Translations under genes and position numbers: made by a program | Notes under the pieces: model-generated | Seen by the model: the letters and a program-made list of their open reading frames with translations, nothing else | Told to the model about the DNA's origin: nothing | Database searches by the model: none | Source: a virus | IMG/VR virus record: IMGVR_UViG_3300032242_000818 | Span: 1-64,000 of that record | Strand: one strand, 5' to 3' | DNA length: 64,000 nt | Shown here: piece after piece, positions 30,418 to 40,047 of the stretch | Numbering within the stretch: the first letter of the stretch is position 1 | Layout: each line of letters opens with the position of its first letter

Positions 30418-31365
30418 TTATGAGATTATACCGTTGTCGTATTTTACCATTCCAGTAAATAATTTGTATCCAATACCAAAACGCATATCTTTTTTCTTCT
30501 CTAGAGTAAAGTTACCAACACCATCAATAATTTTAATTTCCATATCATCAATTTCATTACATTTACTTTTTAGGTAAACAATATCAATATTATTAGCAAC
30601 ATTAGAAATATTGAAATGCGGTACTGTTATTTTTGATGGTATTGAATATTCGCCCCTGTTAATTGGCATATGCTTAAAAATTCTTTTATCATTAATGGTT
30701 GGATCTGTTATAGTTATTTTAAATTCTATATTATTATCACAATCTTTAGATTGCAATTCAATTGGGCAAAACATCCATGTCCAATTTGGCTGAAAAATTT
30801 GTAAGTTTTGATTATCTAAATCAATAGTAGCTGGTATATTAGTAACAACGCATATATTATGTATATCTCGTTGATGTTCATTAATTGCTTTTCTTGGTTT
30901 TGTTACTTGATAGACAAAATTAGTAAAGTTATGTTTTTCTGATGGTACAAATATCCTTAGAGGAATTTGACCACATTTATCAACTGGTTTATAATTTAAA
31001 ATATGCGGTCCATCACCATTTGGTTCAGTTCTATGTTTTGACAACTCTAACAGAGAACACATATCACTGAATTTCAACTCTTTCGTTGTAGGATCCCAAA
31101 ATTTAATGTTATTATCATAGATATCAGTTGTTTCACAAACAGAATTATATGGTGTCCAAAAAGTTTGGTCGGCATAACTTGGATGTTTTTTGAATTCTTC
31201 TAATGATAATGTTATACTAAAAATTGTTTCATTATTCCTAAGATTTATAAATCTATATCGAAAAGTTTCTGGAGTTACAAAAATATCATTTAAGAACATA
31301 GTTTCTTCTTGGTAGTATTTTAACCAGTTATTCCAAGAACATCTACTAGCATATACATGCATCAT
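30418..31365 (-). CDS. Hypothetical protein
   Basis: 315 aa, beta-rich, aromatic, no motif recognised. It begins MMHVYASRCSWNNWLKYYQE; the C-terminus has a KKKDMRFGIGYKLFTG segment. ATGA overlap with the dCMP deaminase stop. Last gene of its operon before the tandem promoters. Confidence 0.72.
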   Translation of the reverse strand: MMHVYASRCSWNNWLKYYQEETMFLNDIFVTPETFRYRFINLRNNETIFSITLSLEEFKKHPSYADQTFWTPYNSVCETTDIYDNNIKFWDPTTKELKFSDMCSLLELSKHRTEPNGDGPHILNYKPVDKCGQIPLRIFVPSEKHNFTNFVYQVTKPRKAINEHQRDIHNICVVTNIPATIDLDNQNLQIFQPNWTWMFCPIELQSKDCDNNIEFKITITDPTINDKRIFKHMPINRGEYSIPSKITVPHFNISNVANNIDIVYLKSKCNEIDDMEIKIIDGVGNFTLEKKKDMRFGIGYKLFTGMVKYDNGIIS

Positions 31366-31832
31366 ACTTTTTCCACTTTAATTTTACATTTTTCAAGAAA
31401 CTCCAAACCGATAGTATCGCGATATGACTCATGATAGTAAACTTTACTTATGCCTGCTCCATGAATCAACTTAGCGCAATGTATACAAGGAGCATGAGTA
31501 CAGAATAAACTTGAGCCATTGCCTGATTCGCCATCACGAGCCAGTTTGAGTATAGCATTTGCTTCAGCATGAATAACCTCATTTTTTGTTACCAATTTAT
31601 ATGTTATCCACTCATCGTGAAGTTTGTCTGTTTGCTCACGCCAATCACCATCATCACAATAGATTTTAGTTTCACATTCATTTGTCCAACCAGCTGGCAT
31701 GCCATTGTAACCAATTGAGATAATACGATTATCTTTAACGATAACCGCACCTACCTTCAACCTAACTGCACTGGACAAATCTGCGAATCTAGTCGCAGTA
31801 TCCATAAATGCTCTAATCCATTTTGGTTTCAT
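31362..31832 (-). CDS. Deoxycytidylate deaminase
   Basis: 156 aa. Zinc motifs HAEAN and CTHAPCIHC give the H-x-E ... C-x2-C site; an extra loop with YCDDGDW follows the first strand. It makes dUMP for ThyX-dependent thymidylate synthesis and fits with nrdA/nrdB and thyX at 49-53 kb. Confidence 0.9.
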   Translation of the reverse strand: MKPKWIRAFMDTATRFADLSSAVRLKVGAVIVKDNRIISIGYNGMPAGWTNECETKIYCDDGDWREQTDKLHDEWITYKLVTKNEVIHAEANAILKLARDGESGNGSSLFCTHAPCIHCAKLIHGAGISKVYYHESYRDTIGLEFLEKCKIKVEKV

Positions 31833-32484
31833 AATATTTCCAATGTTCAGGTGGATGTATACCCCATGGGTTTTTTGTTTTACCGTTTTTATATATTAAC
31901 AAGATATCACCAGCGATGCATTTTCTTTCAATATCTGAGTTAAAAGTCCAATGATTTAATTTAGAAGGGAACATGCAAAGAGTTCCTTCTTTAATATTTA
32001 ATTGATAAGTCTTGCTATTAAATTTATTTTCTGTTTTACAGTTTGGCTCAACACCATCAATAGTATTAAATGCTCCATAAAATGGTTCGTTTAAATTTGT
32101 TCTAGTGTCAGTAAAACAAATCTTATCAAGCCCACCATCAGGTAAATCAACATAATATGTAAACGATAAATGGTGGTCAGCGTGTGAATGCATTGGAACA
32201 GCAACTTCTGCATTTACGTATGAAAGCCAAGATTTACCAATAACAATGTAAAAATTATTAAGGTTAATCTCCATTGTTTTTAAATATTCACTGGAAGAAG
32301 CCACCACAAAATTATAGAAATTATCTAATTTTGAATTGTGGTGAACGTCATTATGCCCAGTATGCTCTCCAATTTTTTTTATTTCTAGATGTTTGTATTC
32401 TTCTAGAAATATTCTTTTTAGTTCTTCTTTATTTGGATATTCAAAAGTTGCTAAAAGAGTTGGGAATATTTCTACTACGTTCAT
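31813..32484 (-). CDS. Fe(II)/2OG oxygenase (TIGR02466-like)
   Basis: 223 aa. VPMHSHADHH (H99/H101), H178 (FPSKLNHWTF) and R187. Starts MNVVEIFPTLLATF, the family start. Overlaps the deaminase by 20 bases. Confidence 0.83.
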   Translation of the reverse strand: MNVVEIFPTLLATFEYPNKEELKRIFLEEYKHLEIKKIGEHTGHNDVHHNSKLDNFYNFVVASSSEYLKTMEINLNNFYIVIGKSWLSYVNAEVAVPMHSHADHHLSFTYYVDLPDGGLDKICFTDTRTNLNEPFYGAFNTIDGVEPNCKTENKFNSKTYQLNIKEGTLCMFPSKLNHWTFNSDIERKCIAGDILLIYKNGKTKNPWGIHPPEHWKYYETKMD

Positions 32485-33050
32485 ACGTAATTTACATTTA
32501 TAACTACACGAGTATCGTGATATAGTGGGTTACTTGCAGTATGATAGTGGAATCCATCTAGGATAACTGCACGATTCTCAATTGGTTTTATTCTTTCTTG
32601 AATTGTAAAAGATTTCAGATTTTTACCAGTATAATGTTCATTAAATACATATGTGTCACCATCTGTGTCATTCATGTAAAGGATTAAAGTTTTATGTGGG
32701 AAATGGTAATCAATGTGCGGTAAATTATAATTTCCATCAATAAATCCATGTTTAAAACATTTCATACCAAGACGAATTCTTTTAAATTTAGTTTCTGGAC
32801 CATTTAATCCTATTATACGTTTCATAACTGGAACCATAAAACCCAATGCTTCAGAGTCACCGTATTCTATTTCTGAATTGAATATATCCCTATTGAACCC
32901 CCATGTATCTTGCGCCATTGAATCGATAATACCATGTTCATTGTGACCAAGGGATAGATTTTCGCCATAATACCAATGTGGTCTTGGACCTAGTACGTAT
33001 TCTTTTACTATCTTATAATCTTCATCAGACAAAAAATTATCAATTATCAT
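32481..33050 (-). CDS. Fe(II)/2OG oxygenase
   Basis: 189 aa. H112-I-D114 (LPHIDYHFP), H170 (FHYHTASNP) and R181. LYMNDTDGDTYVF matches the subfamily of 17845 and 23463. Confidence 0.83.
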   Translation of the reverse strand: MIIDNFLSDEDYKIVKEYVLGPRPHWYYGENLSLGHNEHGIIDSMAQDTWGFNRDIFNSEIEYGDSEALGFMVPVMKRIIGLNGPETKFKRIRLGMKCFKHGFIDGNYNLPHIDYHFPHKTLILYMNDTDGDTYVFNEHYTGKNLKSFTIQERIKPIENRAVILDGFHYHTASNPLYHDTRVVINVNYV

Positions 33051-33811
33051 TTTTCAAATCCAAATGGACATTTAGGTTTAGGATTATTTTCATTATACTC
33101 TTTAATCCAACGTGTATATCTTTCTGGACGAATCATATCATATTCGTCTGGTATACCAATTTTAGAAAATTCTTCTTGAGAGACTAGATGATGTTTTAGT
33201 ATTACAGTTTTATCGGTTACTGGAACCATGTGCACTAATGGTGTACCAGATTCAATCATAAATTTATCAACATTTTTATTTACAAACATATTTACATTAG
33301 TCTGTGACTGGTAATCATATGATACACTGCCAGGCAGAACAGTAAAATTGTTTGTATGTTTATGCAAATTCCATGCTGGTGAATTCCACAAAAACTGAAT
33401 TCCAGTTTTTTCGCGCAACCTCCATGGACCTTCTAATTTTACATGGATATAATTTTCAAAAATATTACCAAATTGTTCTCTTGAGTGTATTTGATACTGA
33501 AATGGTAAACCTACCATCGCAACTGCAGTTTTATTTTCTAATGATGATTTTGGCTCTGCTAAAAAATCTGTCCACATTGGTATAATAAATCCTTGTTTGT
33601 AAAGATTTATTAACCCAATACATTTTCTTATTGTTGCAGATTGATATTTTATTTTTGTGCTATTATCTATTTGATCATAGAAATTAGGCATTACTTTGGC
33701 TTCTTCTGGAAAATACTTTATAGCTGGTCTAATTTTATACAAATCATATACACTTCTATGGATTGTAAAACAGTCGACTATAATTTCTTTTCTTTTAAAC
33801 CAAAATATCAT
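33047..33811 (-). CDS. Conserved phage protein, paralogue of 35249-36007
   Basis: 254 aa. It begins IFWFKRKEIIVDCFT and ends KPKCPFGFEK. Shared blocks with the paralogue: GFIIPMW, GPWRLREKTGIQFLWN, PLVHMVPVTDK. I recall a DUF6065-like family in T4-like phages, but this is not certain. Function unknown. Confidence 0.75.
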   Translation of the reverse strand: MIFWFKRKEIIVDCFTIHRSVYDLYKIRPAIKYFPEEAKVMPNFYDQIDNSTKIKYQSATIRKCIGLINLYKQGFIIPMWTDFLAEPKSSLENKTAVAMVGLPFQYQIHSREQFGNIFENYIHVKLEGPWRLREKTGIQFLWNSPAWNLHKHTNNFTVLPGSVSYDYQSQTNVNMFVNKNVDKFMIESGTPLVHMVPVTDKTVILKHHLVSQEEFSKIGIPDEYDMIRPERYTRWIKEYNENNPKPKCPFGFEK

Positions 33812-34557
33812 TTCTTTTCGAATCCCATATCTTTCATCATGTTCTCAAGCATATCTCCAGCATTATCATCAGTAAGAATTGCTGGGTCTTCATTTAGACC
33901 ACGCCACGCTTCAATTTTAAATTTAGGTTTCTTGCCATCAACAGTCCATTTCTTGCCATTCCAATGAGCAAACTTATAGAATGGCCAATTACCTTCTTTA
34001 GTTTCATAAAAACCTACGTAGTGTGGGTTATTATCAATAGGATACCATTCAGTAACTGTTGCTTCGTATTCCTCACGCTCACGATCGGCTTCTTCTTCTT
34101 CTAACCAATCTTCATGACGACCAATTAGATCAGTAAAATCAAGCAGTTCATCAGGCAAATTTTCTAGACTATCACGATCGCTGATATCATATTCATAGAA
34201 GTCATCATAACCATCAGCAAAGCGACCACAGAAACCCATTCCAGATTCCCAGTACATTGCTTCTACTGTGTATCCATTTTCTTCCATGAATTCATAGAGA
34301 GCCAATGGTGGTGACCAAGCAGAATCAAACGAAACCCAAATAGTATTATCGTCTTGTCGTTCCCAGTCATGAATCATAGCATCCCACTTGGTGCCCCAAT
34401 TATTAACTGACCATTCATAATCCCACTCTCCACTTGGATTAGGATAGATGGTGTTGAATATTTGAATGTTATCACTTTTAAGATTTGCTTCTATCGCATC
34501 AATCTTAGATTTATCTGGATGGGTAATTGTTAATGTATTGTCACACCAATTTGGCAT
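33808..34557 (-). CDS. Api92/YubB-like protein
   Basis: 249 aa. MPNWCDNTLTITHPD is the family start, followed by the FNTIYPNP, NWGTKWDA, FDSAWSPP and YWESGMGFCG blocks. Function unknown; widespread on phages and plasmids. The C-terminal 70 residues are an extra, acidic then Trp-rich, domain. Confidence 0.82.
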   Translation of the reverse strand: MPNWCDNTLTITHPDKSKIDAIEANLKSDNIQIFNTIYPNPSGEWDYEWSVNNWGTKWDAMIHDWERQDDNTIWVSFDSAWSPPLALYEFMEENGYTVEAMYWESGMGFCGRFADGYDDFYEYDISDRDSLENLPDELLDFTDLIGRHEDWLEEEEADREREEYEATVTEWYPIDNNPHYVGFYETKEGNWPFYKFAHWNGKKWTVDGKKPKFKIEAWRGLNEDPAILTDDNAGDMLENMMKDMGFEKK

Positions 34558-34573
34558 AATATAAACTCCATAA

Positions 34574-34792
34574 TTAAAGGTTTTTGATTTTGGCTATCAC
34601 TTGCTCTGCTGCTTTCATCCCTTCTTTCTCCATCATATCATCAAACAATTCTTCTCGTGCTAGTTGAATGTTGTTTAATACTATCATGGCTTCTCGTTCG
34701 TCCATAGAGTTGAGCATCATTTTGAACTCATCCTCTTCTAAACTTAGAAGGAATAAAATAAAGTTTCTATCTTCGTCTTCAAGATGTCGCAC
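34574..34792 (-). CDS. Hypothetical small helical protein
   Basis: 72 aa, acidic and Met-rich (MRHLEDEDRNFILFLLSLEE). Overlaps the next gene by 14 bases. Confidence 0.65.
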   Translation of the reverse strand: MRHLEDEDRNFILFLLSLEEDEFKMMLNSMDEREAMIVLNNIQLAREELFDDMMEKEGMKAAEQVIAKIKNL

Positions 34793-35210
34793 TTTCTTTG
34801 GCTTTCTTTTCTAATGGTGGTACGAACCCAGCATCAGTTACCAATTTTCGTGTGATCTTTGGATACTTCTTATGTAGTGTCTGGTCTTTGACTGCAATCA
34901 AGACTTCTGCTTCAGTAGGATGACAACCCTCAAGCATAGAGATAAACAAACTCTCACGTTTTAATGCTGTCAAATCTGCTCGGCAGAAAACATACAACCT
35001 ACGCATTTCACTGAACAGATTAGTTGGGGTCATACCCAATGGTTCAGCTGCAGGTTTAAATGGTGGTTCACCTTCAGGAAGAATCATTTTCTTTGAAGGT
35101 TCAAACGCATATTCAAAAATTAATTTCAGAACAGCATCATCTTTAAAAATTTCAATTGCTTTTGGATCCGAATTTATCTCTTCAAGCATTTGGGTTACAT
35201 ACTTACGCAT
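34779..35210 (-). CDS. Conserved T4-like phage protein (DUF6433-like)
   Basis: 143 aa. EYAFEPSKKMILPEGEPPFK and RESLFISMLEGCHPTEAEVL are blocks I associate with a conserved T4-like family. Function unknown. Confidence 0.72.
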   Translation of the reverse strand: MRKYVTQMLEEINSDPKAIEIFKDDAVLKLIFEYAFEPSKKMILPEGEPPFKPAAEPLGMTPTNLFSEMRRLYVFCRADLTALKRESLFISMLEGCHPTEAEVLIAVKDQTLHKKYPKITRKLVTDAGFVPPLEKKAKESATS

Positions 35211-35248
35211 ATTAAAATTCCTCTAGTTCATTCAGATAGTTCATATTA

Positions 35249-36007
35249 TCAATTTCTTCCAAAACCAAATGGACATTTCTTATCCACTAATTTTGTCATA
35301 CTTTTGTTATTCTTATAATCTACAGCATTTCGTTGATTATGAAGCATTCTTTCCATCTCATGGTCGCTTATGATATGATTCTTTACATTTATTTTTTTAT
35401 CAGAAATGGGGATTAGATGTATTAGTGGATCACCAGCCTTTAATTTAACAATACTTCCCTTTTTTATAAATGTATTTATACTTGTGGATCCTTGAGTTTT
35501 AAAATCAATAACACCAGATAGTAGATGCATATCATTTAAATATGAAGTATTATTCCACATGCAAGCGTTCCAACTAAATTTTACTCCACTTTTCTCACGA
35601 AATACCCATGGAGATACAATTTTTAATTGTGAACAATCTGGGTATATTTCATATCCTGTTTGTTTTCTATCATGATGCTCAACATTAATTTTTACAAGCG
35701 GAGCATGATATCCAGCAACACAAAAATTGTTTTCATCAATCATCTCTATTTGATAGTCTAACCAATTTGGAATAATGAATCCTACTGAAAATAAATCTCT
35801 AAAACCATTACAGTGTTTTAAATTTAATTCCTGTATAGTCATTCTAGAGTTTGGGTGTTTGTTTACTTTTATTTGATTGTTATGCGCTAAAGATTTCCAC
35901 CAAGAAGGTATAAATTCCTTTGCTCTCTCAATTTTAAAATTATTATAAACAAGTTCATCATTGGTGAAACAATCTACAACAATTTCTTTTGTTTTAAACC
36001 AAAACAT
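35249..36007 (-). CDS. Conserved phage protein, paralogue of 33047-33811
   Basis: 252 aa. MFWFKTKEIVVDCFT, GFIIPNWLDY, PWVFREKSGVKFSWN, PLIHLIPISDK and terminal CPFGFGRN mirror the paralogue. The two copies are 1.4 kb apart with three unrelated genes between. Confidence 0.75.
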   Translation of the reverse strand: MFWFKTKEIVVDCFTNDELVYNNFKIERAKEFIPSWWKSLAHNNQIKVNKHPNSRMTIQELNLKHCNGFRDLFSVGFIIPNWLDYQIEMIDENNFCVAGYHAPLVKINVEHHDRKQTGYEIYPDCSQLKIVSPWVFREKSGVKFSWNACMWNNTSYLNDMHLLSGVIDFKTQGSTSINTFIKKGSIVKLKAGDPLIHLIPISDKKINVKNHIISDHEMERMLHNQRNAVDYKNNKSMTKLVDKKCPFGFGRN

Positions 36008-36009
36008 TA

Positions 36010-36903
36010 TTAAAAGTCCTCTAGTTCATCTAACAATAAACGACATTTGTGTTCAATCAGATAGTTCATAATCGCCATCTTATCTCCAGTCGGTCTATTA
36101 TTTATGTAAGCATCTACGATGGTTTTAGAAACATCCTCTGGGATAAAATCAAAGTCAACCAGAGTTGCATTACGTTGCCAGTTGCGACGTTCTTCATCAT
36201 TTTTACATGCGATGAAACCATTTTCAAAGAATTCTTGGAGACGCTTTGCGCTCATAGGTTTCTGGCGTTCGCCCTTCATAAAGACATCATCTTTACTTAG
36301 AATATTTGGTACTCCATCACCAGCATCACCTTTGACGATATGTTCAATCTTATGCTCAATGATTTCTTTCTTAGTTGCAGTAATATACTTCTTCTGCATA
36401 GGCGACCACTGCTTTACAGTAGGATATAATTGAAGTTGTTTAAAGTCTTTATCAGAGGAAAGGATAAGAATTTTCTGTGGTTCTTCAACTAGACCTTCTT
36501 GAATCAATTCATTATCTTGAGCATATTTTGTAAGAACAGCAATAATATCATCGGCTTCAGCACGATCGATATGCATAACTTTATATGGGAAATACTTAGC
36601 AATGTCTGTGCGCATCTCTGATAAAGTATCAAAGATCAAACCCCAATCAAGATCTGATTTATCTCGATTTGCTTTACGCATACCTTTGTAAAATTCAAAG
36701 TATTCTTTGCGCCAGTACTTACGTCCATCGCAACAGATAACTACATCACCATATTCTTTGCCATACTTTTTCTTATATGACTTGATTGTAGATAAAGTTA
36801 CATGACGAATTAAGTTTTTAACTTCAGATTCTGTTCCTTTCAACTCGCGTTGAAATGTCAAAATGGCTGCGAGGGCTACCTGTGAATAATCAATTAGAAT
36901 CAT
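36010..36903 (-). CDS. T4 RNase H-type 5'-3' flap exonuclease
   Basis: 297 aa from ATG 36903; a 25-codon upstream extension overlaps the next gene and is rejected. Starts MILIDYSQVALAA; acidic clusters VICCDGRKYWRKEYF, HIDRAEADDIIAVL, ILSSDKDFKQLQ and KGDAGDGVPNIL match T4 rnh. Removes RNA primers and flaps at the fork. Confidence 0.88.
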   Translation of the reverse strand: MILIDYSQVALAAILTFQRELKGTESEVKNLIRHVTLSTIKSYKKKYGKEYGDVVICCDGRKYWRKEYFEFYKGMRKANRDKSDLDWGLIFDTLSEMRTDIAKYFPYKVMHIDRAEADDIIAVLTKYAQDNELIQEGLVEEPQKILILSSDKDFKQLQLYPTVKQWSPMQKKYITATKKEIIEHKIEHIVKGDAGDGVPNILSKDDVFMKGERQKPMSAKRLQEFFENGFIACKNDEERRNWQRNATLVDFDFIPEDVSKTIVDAYINNRPTGDKMAIMNYLIEHKCRLLLDELEDF

Positions 36904-37540
36904 TATTTTGTCTCGGATCAGTTGTTGATAAAAATATGGCATTACAATATCTGCCGTGACCAGATAATTTTTGGTCAAGTTTGGATTTAATCTCCTTTGC
37001 TTGATGCATAGTAGAAGATAGTATTACTACAGCCCTATTGTGTTTCGGTTCGATTGTTGCTTCTTTATTTGAATTGCAAGAGTAAACTACTAGTTCACCA
37101 CCTTCAAATTGTTTTGGCTCAGTGAAAAAATAATTTAAAATAGTAAAGAAAAATGCATCTTTGTGTGGTTTATAGTATTGAGAATTTTCATAATAAGAAA
37201 CTAAATGACATCTTGAATTACAATCAAATAAACTCTTGAACATTGTATTATATTCTAGTAATTTACTTTTAAATGTTTCATTTCCTGTTTGTTTCATACC
37301 ATGTGATATCAATGCAGAATGTTTCCAGTTCTTGAAAACTTCTTCTAGGAATATACCGTTCTTAGATGTAAGAATCTCTCCATCTCTATCCTCAGCTGCT
37401 TTTAATTTGGTTTCATCTACCATGACCGATGGCTTTGTCAACCATTTTAACTCAAGCATGATTTCTTTAAGTTGATCTTGCGTATAGAAATTATCAATAA
37501 CAACTGCATCAATACCATCTGAAATATAATTAAATTCCAT
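36890..37540 (-). CDS. Fe(II)/2OG oxygenase (prolyl-4-hydroxylase-like)
   Basis: 216 aa. H126-K-D128 (YKPHKDAFF), H179 (SSTMHQAKE) and R197. FEGGELVVYSC is the P4H strand. Abuts the 378-aa gene upstream. Confidence 0.83.
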   Translation of the reverse strand: MEFNYISDGIDAVVIDNFYTQDQLKEIMLELKWLTKPSVMVDETKLKAAEDRDGEILTSKNGIFLEEVFKNWKHSALISHGMKQTGNETFKSKLLEYNTMFKSLFDCNSRCHLVSYYENSQYYKPHKDAFFFTILNYFFTEPKQFEGGELVVYSCNSNKEATIEPKHNRAVVILSSTMHQAKEIKSKLDQKLSGHGRYCNAIFLSTTDPRQNNDSN

Positions 37541-38676
37541 TAAAATGCGCCGAGGATAATAGTTTCTTCGTTGATACGACCATTTGGTTGAGCTGGTTTT
37601 GTCTTGAGTGTTTTCAAAGCATTACTAAGAGCACGCTTTCCCATAGACAATCCCTTAAAAAATTCTTCTGGTTTGCGTAGTGTGAATGCTTTAGATTCTT
37701 TGATATCAAACCCAATAATAGTTGTTCCCTTAACAGAAACAGTACCATTCTCGGCACGATAAACACCTACACGACGATACTTAGTATTATAGAACCATAC
37801 TTCGCTAGAACCAATTATACCTGTTGGGTTTATAGATTTCAAATTTAGTTCAGCAAACTCTTTGAGATACTTTATCTTTGCAACCATCTTGGTTGGAGAA
37901 ACTTCTTTGCGCTTACGTGGAGCACGATTTGTTTTTGCAGTCTGAACCATTTGATTACAGTCAGCAATAATATTATTAACAAATTCAGAAAATCGTTTGA
38001 GTTCTCTTTTAGTTAGATGTGAATAACCTTCTACCAATTGCTCATCAACTTCTGCAATGGCGTCCTCAATTTCTTTGGCAGTACCAACAAACAACTCTCC
38101 AATGCGTTTAGCAATCGGTCCAGCCACTTGATTCGCCAGCAAATAATTCTTTGTCGAAAAATCGGACTTGCAACCATTGAGCACAAAGTCGTCAATTGCT
38201 CCTTCAATTTCACCAGCCAAGTCATGAGCCTTATCTTCCATTCTTTGTTGAATTGATATAACATTAGATGGCATGGCTTCTTTTGCTGCAGCTGCATCTT
38301 TCTTGTCTTGTTTGTCTTGAGACCTTTGACGCAGTTTTATCTGAGCAAGTAATTTCTCAGTACCTTCATTATAATGTCTCATTTCATTTTCTTGAAGTTC
38401 AGAACCGATATCCATTAGTCGAGCAAGAATACCTGCAGTGCGGAAATGGTATTCATCAACCTTTAGAAGTTCGACTGCTACTTTCTTGTCGATCTTTGCA
38501 TAATGGCTGATGAACCATTTCTTCTTATCTTTATCATCAGTGTTAGAATTATAGTAATTCAACACATGGAGTAAATCACGCATGTAGTTTTCTTGTGTGA
38601 GTACTTGCTCATCACCTTTCATAAATGCCTCAGCCTTTGCTGTTGCTGCTCTACGTTTTGCGGTATTCACTGCCAT
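37540..38676 (-). CDS. Conserved T4-like phage protein
   Basis: 378 aa. The N-terminal helical half includes a charged linker (RQRSQDKQDKKDAAAAKEAM); the C-terminal half is beta-rich (VWFYNTKYRRVGVYRAENG, TTIIGFDIKES). I recognise relatives in T4-like marine phages but no function. Confidence 0.75.
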   Translation of the reverse strand: MAVNTAKRRAATAKAEAFMKGDEQVLTQENYMRDLLHVLNYYNSNTDDKDKKKWFISHYAKIDKKVAVELLKVDEYHFRTAGILARLMDIGSELQENEMRHYNEGTEKLLAQIKLRQRSQDKQDKKDAAAAKEAMPSNVISIQQRMEDKAHDLAGEIEGAIDDFVLNGCKSDFSTKNYLLANQVAGPIAKRIGELFVGTAKEIEDAIAEVDEQLVEGYSHLTKRELKRFSEFVNNIIADCNQMVQTAKTNRAPRKRKEVSPTKMVAKIKYLKEFAELNLKSINPTGIIGSSEVWFYNTKYRRVGVYRAENGTVSVKGTTIIGFDIKESKAFTLRKPEEFFKGLSMGKRALSNALKTLKTKPAQPNGRINEETIILGAF

Positions 38677-38685
38677 GATATATCC

Positions 38686-38874
38686 TTACTTAGATTTAAA
38701 AGAGAGACCAGTTGAACCACCCACTACGCCACCAAGAATTAAAGCAGCACACCAAGTGTCAAATGAGATCGGAATGTTAAGAACAGGGAACAATGTATTC
38801 AATGACCAAATAGTTGCGACTGGCGCAAGAATAAGCAAGAGAACAACAAAACCAATTGCAAATAGATATTTCAT
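38686..38874 (-). CDS. Small membrane protein
   Basis: 62 aa with two hydrophobic helices (FAIGFVVLLLILAPVATI; ALILGGVVGG). 4-base overlap with the upstream gene. Confidence 0.68.
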   Translation of the reverse strand: MKYLFAIGFVVLLLILAPVATIWSLNTLFPVLNIPISFDTWCAALILGGVVGGSTGLSFKSK

Positions 38875-39167
38875 AGTGAGAACTCCACTTTAGTTACTGA
38901 TTCCCAGCGGAAAGATCTCCACTCGGACTTTTCGGTATCAAAGACCCGAACTGCGGATCCATTAGACGTGGTAGGCGAACCTGTGGTTTTTGGGATTTTA
39001 TCTGTTGGGATATTACTTTCGACAAGGGTGCAACGCATTGCTCTTTCGCTGCCATCTTGTTTGGTGAAAGTAACGCACAAATCTTTGATGTTTGCATCGT
39101 GGAGTACTCCGAGAGTCCAGGTTTTAAATTCTTCAAATTCTTTGTCATTCTTGAATACTGTTTGCAT
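38871..39167 (-). CDS. WYL_2/DUF2693-like small protein
   Basis: 98 aa. LCVTFTKQDGSERAMRCTLV and C-terminal VRVFDTEKSEWRSFRWESV are the family blocks. Sm-like barrel; function unknown, common in T4-like phages. Confidence 0.75.
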   Translation of the reverse strand: MQTVFKNDKEFEEFKTWTLGVLHDANIKDLCVTFTKQDGSERAMRCTLVESNIPTDKIPKTTGSPTTSNGSAVRVFDTEKSEWRSFRWESVTKVEFSL

Positions 39168-39390
39168 TATCTAATCTCACTTTCAATTCATTAATTATAG
39201 GTCCAAAAAATTCAATAAACTCTTTTGTTGAATAGAAACTTGTATAACCTGTGTCAGTTATATTCTTTCCATTTTCATCATCGAGTTTTTGTTTGATGGT
39301 AAATTCAACGAGATCATACGCATGAGTCTTAACCTTAATTTGTCTGGTCAATCCAGCAGTATGAATTTCCCATTCATAATCCATTGACAT
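39145..39390 (-). CDS. Hypothetical small protein
   Basis: 81 aa, MSMDYEWEIHTAGLTRQIKV, beta then helix. Overlaps both neighbours. No motif. Confidence 0.62.
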   Translation of the reverse strand: MSMDYEWEIHTAGLTRQIKVKTHAYDLVEFTIKQKLDDENGKNITDTGYTSFYSTKEFIEFFGPIINELKVRLDNANSIQE

Positions 39391-39502
39391 AATCTACCTT
39401 TCTATGTTTTGGTTGACGTGTATACTTGACCTTGGAATCCACTGTACGCATGCGGTACTTTGGTGTTCGCAAATCTTTTGCTACTAGATTTCTTGGTCTC
39501 AT
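39374..39502 (-). CDS. Basic microprotein, 42 aa, predicted leaderless
   Basis: ATG 39502 lies 6 bases after TATAAT. MRPRNLVAKDLRTPKYRMRT to TGA 39374, with about 30 percent Lys/Arg. It overlaps the next gene start by 17 bases. Confidence 0.55.
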   Translation of the reverse strand: MRPRNLVAKDLRTPKYRMRTVDSKVKYTRQPKHRKVDYVNGL

Positions 39503-39508
39503 AGGTCT

Positions 39509-39537
39509 ATTATACACTTTATCCTCTTACAAAGCAA
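39509..39537 (-). promoter_or_regulatory. Early promoter
   Basis: TTGCTT (39532-39537), 17 bases, TATAAT (39509-39514). It overlaps the end of the upstream gene. Same form as the primase promoter. Confidence 0.6.
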
Positions 39538-39748
39538 ATTTCTTTAACAGTTCTTTTGCATCAGTTGTATCACGAACTTCGTTATCAAGTTCAGCCATGA
39601 TAACCAATCGTTGTAACAACTCAGCTTCCTTCTGCAAATGTTCATCCAGAGAATTATACCATTCAAAGTAGTCTTCCTCTGAATCAAGATTCCACATAAT
39701 ATTCAACATCCTTTTTTGACGCTTACTAACACCTTGGATTTGAATCAT
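39527..39748 (-). CDS. Conserved small phage protein
   Basis: 73 aa, MIQIQGVSKRQKRMLNIMWN then an acidic helical region. Relatives occur in T4-like phages. Overlaps the MazG-like stop by 4 bases. Confidence 0.68.
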   Translation of the reverse strand: MIQIQGVSKRQKRMLNIMWNLDSEEDYFEWYNSLDEHLQKEAELLQRLVIMAELDNEVRDTTDAKELLKKFAL

Positions 39749-40047
39749 GCTGCTTCCTTAAAAATACTTGTCCACATTTTAAGTTTATTCAACTTCTCGG
39801 CTTTTGCAGTCAACACAGATGACTCACTAACCATACCTGAATCAATTAGTAGGTCAATCATACACATTAAATCACCAATTTCTTCTTCTAGGTGTTCACG
39901 ATTAGAGAGACCCTTGTGGGTATCTTCCATTCCAAACCTAAAAACTTTACTTATGGCTTGGGTAACTTCAGCACATTCTTCTTGAGTGATCAAGAGGATC
40001 TCCCGATTCACTTCATTAATTTCTTTCATTTTCATAAATTTATTCAC
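39745..40047 (-). CDS. MazG-like nucleotide pyrophosphohydrolase
   Basis: 100 aa. TQEECAEVTQAISKVFRFG (ExxE) and LEEEIGDLMCMIDLL (ExxD) are the metal motifs. Second MazG-type protein of the window after 11875-12225. Confidence 0.82.
   Translation of the reverse strand: MNKFMKMKEINEVNREILLITQEECAEVTQAISKVFRFGMEDTHKGLSNREHLEEEIGDLMCMIDLLIDSGMVSESSVLTAKAEKLNKLKMWTSIFKEAA

Noticed and set aside
35468-35482. TATAAATA inside the 252-aa gene
   Set aside because: In the middle of a coding region with no gene start nearby; expected by chance in AT-rich DNA.
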